From Acrocarpospora macrocephala (GTDB taxonomy: Bacteria; Actinomycetota; Actinomycetes; Streptosporangiales; Streptosporangiaceae), in NCBI RefSeq assembly GCF_009687865.1, contig NZ_BLAE01000089.1:1-41823 (forward strand): a stretch of 41,823 nt of DNA, read 5' to 3'. Under the pieces are notes generated by a model. It was not told where the DNA came from and did no database searches. It was given only the letters and a program-made list of their open reading frames with translations. Below, piece by piece: positions 27,539-34,314 of this stretch; within the stretch, counting starts at the first letter, position 1, and each line of letters starts with the position of its first letter. A program made the position numbers and the translations under genes.

Positions 27539-27626
27539 ATCACTTTCCTCACGTACGGCAGGACTGACCGGTACTCTCTCCCGACATGCTGAAACACCCC
27601 TGATACGGCACTGGAACGAACCGGAT

Positions 27627-28856
27627 TCAGGCCCCCGAATGGATTTCAGGGGTCACCAGGCGTGGTCCATACCGGAGGATCAGCGGTAGGGATGCGAGGA
27701 GGAAAGCCCCCGCCACGGTCACCCAGGCGAACCACTCGCCGTGGGTTCCGGCGATGGCGGGGACCGCGGTCGCGCCGATACCGGCGCCGATCGCGCCGGA
27801 CAGCGCCACCGCGGAGACCGTGGACGCTCGGTGGTCATCGGTGACCATGCTGTGCAGCCAGCCGCCGGTGGTCGGTGTGGAACCGGCGAGCGCCGCGTGG
27901 AAGGTCACGAAGGCGGCGGCCAGGGCGACCGGTGAGGCCAGCGGCATCAGCGTGGCGCACCCGACCGCCGCGACGATCATCAGGATCAGGACGATCCGGA
28001 CCGGGCCGAAGCTCTGTGCGATCTTGGTCAGGTAGGTGGCGGCGAACGCGCTGAGTGTCATGCCGCAGACGATGACGACGCTGTAGAACGTGGGGGCCGT
28101 CTGGGCGCCGAGCAGTCGGATCGCCGATACGGGCCATAACGTCTCCAGGGCTCCGGCGACCATCCCCGCACCGCAGCCGGCGTACAGCACGGCCCGGACG
28201 GCCGGGCGTCGGATGGTGTCGCCGAAGTGCTGGAACACGGCACGGTTGCCAGGCGATGCTCCGGCCGTACGCCGGTGTGGTGGGCCGGTCATCAAGACCG
28301 CGATCGCGATGCCGTGAACGGCCGCCAGCGCGCAGGCGAGCGCGATGGGAACCGCGGTCGCCGAGATGCCGGCCTGGGGTCCGGCGAGCGGAAGGAGACC
28401 ACCCGCCAGCGCGCCGGACGCGATTCCCGTGCCCAGTCCCGCCTCGGCACCGGCGAGGCCCCGGGGCACCTCCTCCGGCGCTGGACTCGCCTGGTCGACG
28501 AACCATGACTCGGCCGTCCCGGACAGGGCGGCACGGCTCGCACCGATGAGGGCGCCGGCCGCGACCATGGCGCCCAGGCCGGCGCCGAGGGCGAGCACGC
28601 CGAGACCCACCGTCTTGGTGATCGCGCCGCAGAGCGCGACGGGCTTTCGCCCGTACAGGTCGGCCAGCAGGCCCGCGGGCAGTTCGAAGCCGGCCGAGAC
28701 GATCGCGTGAACCGCAAAGATCATGCCTATCTGGACGGGGTCGACGCCTCGCTCGAGAAGCAGGGGTGCCACCACGGGGAACATCAGTCCACCTGGCAAC
28801 CACTCGAGGAATGTGAGCGTCCGCAAGCGGCGCCGGATCATGTCGACATGAGTCAC
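27627..28856 (-). CDS. MFS transporter (probable drug/metabolite exporter)
   Basis: 409 residues from GTG at 28856, overlapping the TPR stop as GTGA. About 12 hydrophobic helices are seen, with the MFS motif-A loop GLLADLYGRKPVALCG between helices 2 and 3. The N-terminus IRRRLRTLTFLEWLPGGLMFPV and the mid loop PPHRRTAGASPGNRAVFQHF separate two six-helix halves. The layout fits proton-driven exporters. It is translated after the TPR protein in one transcript that starts with a short leader ORF and hairpin. It may export the local metabolite or give resistance; the substrate is unknown. Confidence 0.9.
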   Translation of the reverse strand: MTHVDMIRRRLRTLTFLEWLPGGLMFPVVAPLLLERGVDPVQIGMIFAVHAIVSAGFELPAGLLADLYGRKPVALCGAITKTVGLGVLALGAGLGAMVAAGALIGASRAALSGTAESWFVDQASPAPEEVPRGLAGAEAGLGTGIASGALAGGLLPLAGPQAGISATAVPIALACALAAVHGIAIAVLMTGPPHRRTAGASPGNRAVFQHFGDTIRRPAVRAVLYAGCGAGMVAGALETLWPVSAIRLLGAQTAPTFYSVVIVCGMTLSAFAATYLTKIAQSFGPVRIVLILMIVAAVGCATLMPLASPVALAAAFVTFHAALAGSTPTTGGWLHSMVTDDHRASTVSAVALSGAIGAGIGATAVPAIAGTHGEWFAWVTVAGAFLLASLPLILRYGPRLVTPEIHSGA

Positions 28857-29836
28857 GTCCGCAGCCTTCGCTCAGATATCCGCGCCAGCTCCGCGACAAG
28901 CTCGCGCGCCCGGCGAAGAAGCCGGTGCTCCTCCCCCACCCGTCCGGCGAGACCGGCCACGACATCCAGGGCATGCTGCCAGGCCTCGTCGACACGGCCC
29001 ATCCGCGCCAGCAGCCGGGCGAAGTTATGAATGCTTAGCAAGGTCGTCGGGTTGTCGGGACCCCAAACCCGCGTCTTGATGGCGATGGCGCGGGCATAGA
29101 GTCGTTCCGCCTCCTCGAAGTCGTCGCCGGCCACCGCCACGGCGGCGAGATTTCCCAGATTCACCGCCACCTCGGGATGGTCCGGGCCATAGGAGTTCTC
29201 AAAGATCTCGCACGCTCGGGAAAAGCATCGCGCGGCCTCCTCAACCCGGCCGACATCGAACAGCAGACCACCAAGATTCGACAGATCCCCGGCGACCAGC
29301 ACGGAGTTTTCGCCGTGCCGGGCGGTGCGGAGGCGAACCGACTCCTGCCCGGCTTCGATACCCGAGCGGGCGTCCTCCCGCGCATGGGCGAGTCCGGCGA
29401 TGTTGTGCAGGATCGTCGCGAGGGCGTCCTCGTCGCCGGTGCCGCGTAATTCGGTCTGCGCCAGCTCGTAGTATCCGGCCGCGTCGTCGAAACGAGCGGT
29501 GTATCGGCAGAGCATGCCAAGCGCGTTCAAGCACATGCCATGGAGCAGGCGCGCCGCGCGGAGGTGGGTGTCCACGTCGGCGGCGGCCGCGCGTAACTCC
29601 CTTTCGGCGTCGTCGTACTGCCCCAGCGCGGTCAGAATGTTGCCCAAGTCGACTCGAAGAGCTGCCAGCGCCCCGTCGGCTCCGTCGACGATCGCTGCGA
29701 TGCCGCAGCGCAGAATCCCTACGGCAGCGAGGGCGTCGCCCAGCTCGAACGCCGCCGATGCCGCCTCCTGGTGCGCTACCGCACCACCCGTGGTGGATAT
29801 GCAAAGACGGCAATCGTTACCGAAGTTGGCGGTCAC
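28853..29836 (-). CDS. Tetratricopeptide (kinesin-light-chain-type) repeat protein
   Basis: 327 residues from GTG at 29836, with GGGAGAG about five bases upstream. Helical repeats of about 42 residues run across the protein: ALAALRVDLGNILTALGQYDDAEREL, HGMCLNALGMLCRYTARFDDAAGYY, SNLGGLLFDVGRVEEAARCF, VAVNLGNLAAVAVAGDDFEEAERLY, LLSIHNFARLLARMGRVDEA. The GPDHPEVA and GPDNPTTL spacers are TPR_10/12-type. No enzymatic or DNA-binding domain is attached. It probably acts as a protein- or peptide-binding scaffold or sensor. It is translationally coupled to the MFS exporter. Confidence 0.88.
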   Translation of the reverse strand: MTANFGNDCRLCISTTGGAVAHQEAASAAFELGDALAAVGILRCGIAAIVDGADGALAALRVDLGNILTALGQYDDAERELRAAAADVDTHLRAARLLHGMCLNALGMLCRYTARFDDAAGYYELAQTELRGTGDEDALATILHNIAGLAHAREDARSGIEAGQESVRLRTARHGENSVLVAGDLSNLGGLLFDVGRVEEAARCFSRACEIFENSYGPDHPEVAVNLGNLAAVAVAGDDFEEAERLYARAIAIKTRVWGPDNPTTLLSIHNFARLLARMGRVDEAWQHALDVVAGLAGRVGEEHRLLRRARELVAELARISERRLRT

Positions 29837-29904
29837 ATCTACTCTCCCTGAACGAGGTCATAAAGCGTCTGGGACGACCCCTCTCCCAAAACGGAGGGTG
29901 CCGT

Positions 29905-29937
29905 TGGTGGCTGGCCATCGATGATGGCCAGCCACCA
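29905..29937 (-). promoter_or_regulatory. Perfect 15-bp-stem hairpin between leader ORF and TPR gene
   Basis: Arms TGGTGGCTGGCCATC and GATGGCCAGCCACCA pair perfectly around a three-base loop. It starts four bases after the stop codon of the short leader ORF and ends about 60 bases before the TPR ribosome site. A weaker hairpin (CCCTCC/GGAGaGGG) follows. It is either the terminator of a tiny gene or an attenuator of the TPR-MFS transcript. Confidence 0.7.
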
Positions 29938-29940
29938 CGA

Positions 29941-29988
29941 CTAACCGATTACCTCAGAGTGGTTCGTCGAGATTCTGGCGCTGTTCAT
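29941..29988 (-). CDS. Candidate 15-aa leader/small peptide
   Basis: ATG at 29988 (or GTG at 29991) follows a full AAGGAGG ribosome site (30003-29997) at a spacing of 8 (or 5), one of the strongest in the window. The peptide is MNSARISTNHSEVIG and then TAG. It has no signal sequence and no run of one amino acid. The position, directly before a strong hairpin and the TPR-MFS genes, suggests a regulatory leader peptide or a short signal peptide. The frame is too short for statistics; the ribosome site is the main evidence. Confidence 0.45.
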   Translation of the reverse strand: MNSARISTNHSEVIG

Positions 29989-30003
29989 CACGTATTCCTC
30001 CTT

Positions 30004-30454
30004 CCCGTCAGTTCAGAGGTACGAGAAATCTGTTGCCATTCGGTTGCCATCATGCGCGGGTGCCCGGAGTCCGACCGACGATGGCGATCTGAGCTGCGCG
30101 GACAAGCTCGCTTCAGCGCCGTTTCAGGCCCGTTCCAGCAGTCCCGGCTACTTTTACGGCCAACGGTATTGACCGCACTGCGCGCCTGACGCCATGACCC
30201 CACAGTCACCTGAAAGTTTCAGAAACCGAGACCATGGCCACCCAACGCAGTACGCACTTCTGACGACCTGCACTATCAGGAGGACAGGGCCTCAGTAAAT
30301 TCGACTATCGGCGAGCTAACAATGCTTTTGTGCCTGATGTTAACTCCCCCGCCCGCCGGTCCGAATTTTGCGTACAAAAAGCGAGATTGAAAGTCCGGCC
30401 ACAGCGGCACACACTCGGCGGCAAGAAGGCCCACCCCAGATTTGTGGAGGCACA
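30004..30454. other. Intergenic region with a small palindrome
   Basis: No credible gene is seen in this stretch between the leader ORF and the secreted repeat protein. CTGAAA/TTTCAG, a perfect 13-base dyad, lies at 30210-30222. The sequence is A/T-richer than its surroundings from about 30200 to 30400, fitting divergent promoters, but no convincing -35/-10 pair was found. Confidence 0.5.
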
Positions 30455-31354
30455 ATGGACCGAGCCGTAACCGGAATTCACGGGCGTAGAAAATCGATGC
30501 TCCGGCGCTTCTCGTCCGCCGCCGTCGCGGTGCTCGCCGTGGCATTCCTCTGCGTGCCGCCCGCCTCCGCCCTCGCGCTGCCGACGCCGAAGGATCTGAC
30601 CGCCTTCCTGGACCTCGAATGCTTCAAGACCAACCCGTACCAGCCGCCCGCCACCACGCTCACGCTGCGGCACATCAACCCGGTGCTCGGCAACCTGCCG
30701 ATCGAGACCGTCACCCTCGGCCAGCGGGAGCAGCTGTGCGTCCCGGTCGCCAAGAACACCCAGATGGCGCCGTCGCCCGCGATCGACTTCATCAAGTACA
30801 TCGACCTGGCCTGCTACAAGATCTCCGGCACCACGGTGACCACGGGGCTCGTGCTCAGCCACCTCAACCCGCTGTTCCAAACCCTGCCGCGCACGCAGAT
30901 CTCCATGAACACCCCGCAGCAGCTGTGCGTGCCGGTCATCAAGAACAACGCGGTCCCACCCGCTGACGTGCTCGCGCTGGTCCGGCACATCGACCTCAAG
31001 TGCTACGCCATCACCCCAAACACCCCGCTGAACCAGCAGTTGTCGCTGCGCCAGCTCAACCCCGTGCTGACGCCGATAATCCCCACGCACGGCGCGCAGG
31101 TCCTCTACGCCCGCCAGCTGTGCGTCCCGGTACAGAAGGCCGGCGACAATATCCCCGCTCAGGTGTTCGACATCGTCCGGTGGATCGACCTGGAGAAGTT
31201 CGACCTCGTCACCCCGGCCCTGCCCACGGTCACGCTGACCCTGCGGCACATCAATCCCGTCCTCGCCGGCCTCCCGGCCGAGCAGGCCACCCTCACCGGC
31301 GCCAGCCAGCTGGCCCTGCCGGTCGCCAAGAACGGCAATCTTCCCCCGGGCTGA
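30455..31354 (+). CDS. Secreted protein of four about 60-aa Cys-pair repeats
   Basis: 299 residues from ATG at 30455, with GGAGG at a spacing of 4. A signal peptide (LRRFSSAAVAVLAVAFLCVPPASALA) precedes four tandem units of about 60 residues. Each unit has the pattern F/YIDLxCYxI ... LRHINPVL ... QLCVPVAKN. The Cys pairs are 56/96, 120/158 and 183/223. The fourth unit has Lys248 and Ala287 in place of both Cys. The pattern resembles the DUF7450 repeat of secreted bacterial proteins, a family of unknown function. It is probably disulfide-stabilised and extracellular. A GC-rich terminator follows, so it is monocistronic, next to but separate from the NRPS operon. Confidence 0.85.
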   Translation: MDRAVTGIHGRRKSMLRRFSSAAVAVLAVAFLCVPPASALALPTPKDLTAFLDLECFKTNPYQPPATTLTLRHINPVLGNLPIETVTLGQREQLCVPVAKNTQMAPSPAIDFIKYIDLACYKISGTTVTTGLVLSHLNPLFQTLPRTQISMNTPQQLCVPVIKNNAVPPADVLALVRHIDLKCYAITPNTPLNQQLSLRQLNPVLTPIIPTHGAQVLYARQLCVPVQKAGDNIPAQVFDIVRWIDLEKFDLVTPALPTVTLTLRHINPVLAGLPAEQATLTGASQLALPVAKNGNLPPG

Positions 31355-31366
31355 TCCCCTGACCCA

Positions 31367-31398
31367 GAGTCCCTCCACCCGCGCCGGTGGAGGGACTC
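31367..31398 (+). terminator. Hairpin terminator after the secreted repeat protein
   Basis: Perfect 13-base arms GAGTCCCTCCACC and GGTGGAGGGACTC with a 6-base loop, 12 bases after the stop codon. It isolates the NRPS promoter downstream. Confidence 0.85.
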
Positions 31399-31439
31399 CG
31401 CCGTTGCGCCGGCAAGCGTCGCCCGGCCTGAAGACGACC

Positions 31440-31468
31440 TTGACGATGGAGATTCCGGATCCTACCCT
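31440..31468 (+). promoter_or_regulatory. Promoter of the NRPS operon
   Basis: TTGACG (31440-31445), a 17-base spacer and TACCCT (31463-31468) match primary-sigma elements. The start of transcription would fall near 31475, inside the palindrome described next and about 80 bases before the first NRPS gene. Confidence 0.55.
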
Positions 31469-31472
31469 CTTG

Positions 31473-31492
31473 CCGTGGGAGCGTTCCCACGG
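31473..31492. promoter_or_regulatory. CebR-like LacI-family operator on the NRPS promoter
   Basis: Arms CCGTGGGA and TCCCACGG flank a GCGT centre. The inner 14 bases TGGGAGCGTTCCCA differ at one position from the CebR box TGGGAGCGCTCCCA known from Streptomyces cellobiose regulators. Its place, four bases after the -10, would let a bound repressor block initiation. No LacI-type regulator is encoded in the window. Confidence 0.65.
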
Positions 31493-31554
31493 TCGGGCGC
31501 GCAGGCGTTCTCGAAGGCTCTGGTACGCGATCCCCCGTCCGATGGAGGTTATGG

Positions 31555-33036
31555 ATGCCCCGGAACCCGGCCTCACCTTTACAGCGGGGCATGTGGATCA
31601 ACGAGCTGGCCGGATCCGGCACCGCCTACCAGATGCCACTGGCGATCACCTTCGAGGGACCGCTCGACGTGCCCGCGCTGCTCGCGGCGTGCACGGCCGT
31701 ACTGGACCGGCACGAGCTCCTCGGCGCCGCGTTCCAGGAGGACGACGGCGAGCTGCTGATCGTCCGGGCGGACATTCCGCCGACCGTGGCGCACGGTCCG
31801 GAGCAGCCGCCGGATTTCGACGTCCGCTGGGGGCCGCTCGCCCGGTTCACCCTGACGGAGACCGGGCCGGACCGGCACCGCCTGCTGTTCGTCGCCCACC
31901 ACCTGGTCTTCGACGGAATGTCGAAGGACATCCTGGTCCGGGACCTCGCCGCGCTGTATGCCGGACGTCCGGTGGCGGCCGCCGCCCCGCCGTACGGCGA
32001 GGTGATCCAGGCCGAACGCGAGCGGGTCGAGGAGGCGCTCCCCGCGGCCGAAACCTTCTGGAAGGCCCGCTGGCGCGACCAGTTCGAGGTCTTCACGCCG
32101 GGCGGCGAGACCACCGCGTCCCGGCGCCCCGGGCCGGGCGCGAGCGTGGCGGCGCTGTCCGGTCTCCCCGATCCGGGTGACCTGGGCGTGACCACGTTCG
32201 AGCACGTCCTGACCGCGCTGCACGCGCTGCTGCACCGGTACGGCGCCCGCGAGCCGATCATCTCGGTGGACCTGTCCACCCGCGGGCCGGAAACCGCGGA
32301 GACCGTGGGCCTGCTGGTCAACGAGCTGCCCGTGGTGGCCAGGCCGGAGCCGGGCGGCACCTTCCGCGAGCTCGCCCACCAGGTACGCGACGAGCTGCGC
32401 GCCGTCTACGGCTTCCGTGAGGTGCCGCTGGCGCGGGCGCTCGGCGGCCTGTCGCCACGCGGCTCGCTCACGCCGGTCTCGGTGAGTTACCGGCGGCGCG
32501 GACCCGACCCCGACTTCCCCGGCCTGACGGCCGACGTGGACTGGGCGATGTTCAACGGCGGCGCCCGCGGCGCGCTGCACCTGCAGGCCGTCGAAGGTCC
32601 TGGCACGCTCGACGCCTGGCTCCGCTACGACCCGCGGGTGCTCACCGGCGAGGACGCGGCGCTGATCGCGGCCGACCTGCGGGCGGTGCTCGGCCAGCCG
32701 CCGGACACGCCCGTGTCGGAGCTCGTCCTGCCGTCTTCGGGGGCCCATACCAGCCAGGCACGGCCGACCGAGCCCGCCGCCGTCGCCGCGGCCGCGCCCC
32801 CGGAGATCGTCGAAGGCGTGACCCGGATCTGGTGCGACGTGCTCCGCCTCAAGCACGTCGGCCCGCACGAGGATCTGTTCGACCTGGGCGGGCACTCGAT
32901 GTCGATCATCAACATCATCGCCAGGATCGACAAGCAGTACGGCGTGGAGCTGCCCATGGACGTGTTCTTCGACAACCCGACCGTGGAGGGCGTGGCCGAG
33001 GCGGTCGCCCAAGCCTCGATCCATTCGGGGGCCTGA
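31555..33036 (+). CDS. NRPS didomain protein: condensation-thiolation (C-T)
   Basis: 493 residues; ATG at 31555 with GGAGG at a spacing of 6. Residues 5-about 395 are a condensation domain with the intact motif HHLVFDG (115-121) and the DFVNEL-type region GLLVNELPVVARPEPGGTF. An Ala/Pro-rich linker follows. A carrier domain at about 418-485 carries LFDLGGHSMS with the phosphopantetheine Ser448. No adenylation domain is attached, so the carrier must be loaded from another protein. The protein would hold an amino or acyl thioester and join it to a donor in the cytoplasm. The next gene starts five bases after its stop. Confidence 0.93.
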   Translation: MPRNPASPLQRGMWINELAGSGTAYQMPLAITFEGPLDVPALLAACTAVLDRHELLGAAFQEDDGELLIVRADIPPTVAHGPEQPPDFDVRWGPLARFTLTETGPDRHRLLFVAHHLVFDGMSKDILVRDLAALYAGRPVAAAAPPYGEVIQAERERVEEALPAAETFWKARWRDQFEVFTPGGETTASRRPGPGASVAALSGLPDPGDLGVTTFEHVLTALHALLHRYGAREPIISVDLSTRGPETAETVGLLVNELPVVARPEPGGTFRELAHQVRDELRAVYGFREVPLARALGGLSPRGSLTPVSVSYRRRGPDPDFPGLTADVDWAMFNGGARGALHLQAVEGPGTLDAWLRYDPRVLTGEDAALIAADLRAVLGQPPDTPVSELVLPSSGAHTSQARPTEPAAVAAAAPPEIVEGVTRIWCDVLRLKHVGPHEDLFDLGGHSMSIINIIARIDKQYGVELPMDVFFDNPTVEGVAEAVAQASIHSGA

Positions 33037-33041
33037 CCCGC

Positions 33042-34289
33042 ATGCACGCCACGTTCGACACCGGCCAGGACGAGTGGACCGGCCCGCTCGCCTGGGGCCA
33101 GCGCTCCATCTGGGAGGCGATCCGGCAGGTCGGCCCGTCCGGGGATCGGTACTTCAACTTCAGCAGGGTGGTGCGGGTTCCGCGCGGGGCACCCGCCGCG
33201 GACGTGGCCACGGTGGTGGCCGCGCTCGGTGTCGTGGTGGCCCGGCACGACTCGCTGCGCACGCGGGTACGGGTAGGGGCCGACGGCGAGCCGTACCAGG
33301 TGGTGGCGGGCGGCGGGGCGATACCGGTCGAGATCGTGGAGTCGGCCGCCGAGGAGGAGCGGCTGGTGGGGGTGCGGTTCGAGTTCGGCTCGGACTGGCC
33401 GCTGCGGGTGGCCCTGGTGGTGTCGGCCGGCCAGGTGCGGGAGGTGGTGCTGGTCTTCTGCCACGTCGCCGCGGACGGGTACGCGGCTGACCTGGTCGCC
33501 AGGGATCTGCGCCTGACCCTGCTGCGCGGCGCCCCGCCCGGCGAGCCGGAGCAGCTGCGCGAGCTGGTCGCCGCGCAGTCGGGGCAGGACGTGTCCCGCA
33601 GCGAACGCGCGATGGAGTTCTGGGCGGCGCAGTCGCTCGGCGGGCCGCTGCTCGACCGGCGGCGCGAACCCTCGGACGGGCCGCGCTACCAGCGGGCGGC
33701 GATCTTCTCGCCCGCCATGGACCGAGCCTCTCGCGTGCTGGCGCAGCGGTACGGCGTCAACGGGTCCACCATCCTGCTGGTGGCCGCCTGCGTGCTGGTG
33801 GGCCGGGCGGCCGGGCGGCCGAGGTCGGCCATGACGCCGCTGGTCAACAATCGTTTCCTGGCCAGGCACAGTGAGGTGGTCACCTCGCTCGCTCAGCTGG
33901 GCCTGCTCGTGGTCGACTCCGGCCGGGCCGACTTCAACCAGGTGATGGCGGATGCCAGGACCGCGGCGCTGCGCGCGTACCGGCATGCTTACTACGATCA
34001 GGCGGCGCTCAACGTCCGGCTCGCCGGAGCCGATCCGCTGTGCTGTTTCAACGATCAGCGGGCGGCGGAGACCACCGGGGTGCCGATCCCGGGCGGGGCC
34101 GAGCCGGGTGAGACCGTGGTGAAGGCGGAGAGCGGCCTGGACGAGCTCAACTGCCGGTTCTGCGTGCATGTGACCGGGAATCCGGGACAGCTCAAGGTGA
34201 TGGTCACCGCCGATACCCACTACCTCGGGGCCGGGGATCTGGAGACCCTGCTTCGCGAGATGGAATCGCTCGTCGTGGCGGCCGGATAG
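33042..34289 (+). CDS. Standalone condensation-domain protein with CHxxxDG motif
   Basis: 415 residues from ATG at 33042; a longer reading overlaps the upstream gene and is rejected. The N-lobe opens LAWGQRSIWEAIRQVGPSGDRYFNFSRV, the equivalent of motif C1 (xxAQxxxW). The active-site motif reads CHVAADG (140-146): the catalytic second His and the DG are kept, but the first His is Cys. Later segments (PLVNNRFLARHSEVVTSLAQLG, then DPLCCFNDQRAA) match the C-lobe. It has no carrier domain. It may catalyse an off-line condensation or release step on thioesters held by the neighbouring carriers, or have a specialised non-peptide reaction. Confidence 0.87.
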   Translation: MHATFDTGQDEWTGPLAWGQRSIWEAIRQVGPSGDRYFNFSRVVRVPRGAPAADVATVVAALGVVVARHDSLRTRVRVGADGEPYQVVAGGGAIPVEIVESAAEEERLVGVRFEFGSDWPLRVALVVSAGQVREVVLVFCHVAADGYAADLVARDLRLTLLRGAPPGEPEQLRELVAAQSGQDVSRSERAMEFWAAQSLGGPLLDRRREPSDGPRYQRAAIFSPAMDRASRVLAQRYGVNGSTILLVAACVLVGRAAGRPRSAMTPLVNNRFLARHSEVVTSLAQLGLLVVDSGRADFNQVMADARTAALRAYRHAYYDQAALNVRLAGADPLCCFNDQRAAETTGVPIPGGAEPGETVVKAESGLDELNCRFCVHVTGNPGQLKVMVTADTHYLGAGDLETLLREMESLVVAAG

Positions 34290-34314
34290 GCGTGCGTTCA
34301 AAGGAGATCCGCCG

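Noticed and set aside
27596-27653. ACCCCTGA/TCAGGGGT inverted arms around the MFS stop
   Set aside because: The arms are 42 bases apart and one lies in coding sequence; a stable terminator or operator is not convincing.
29988-30209. 73-codon minus-strand frame ending at the leader ORF start
   Set aside because: No ribosome site and random-looking composition. It overlaps the leader start as TGATG, which looks like coupling but is not enough to call a gene.
30305-31576. 423-codon minus-strand frame opposite the secreted repeat protein
   Set aside because: Antisense of a repeat-bearing secreted protein; its own apparent repeats are only the mirror of that gene.
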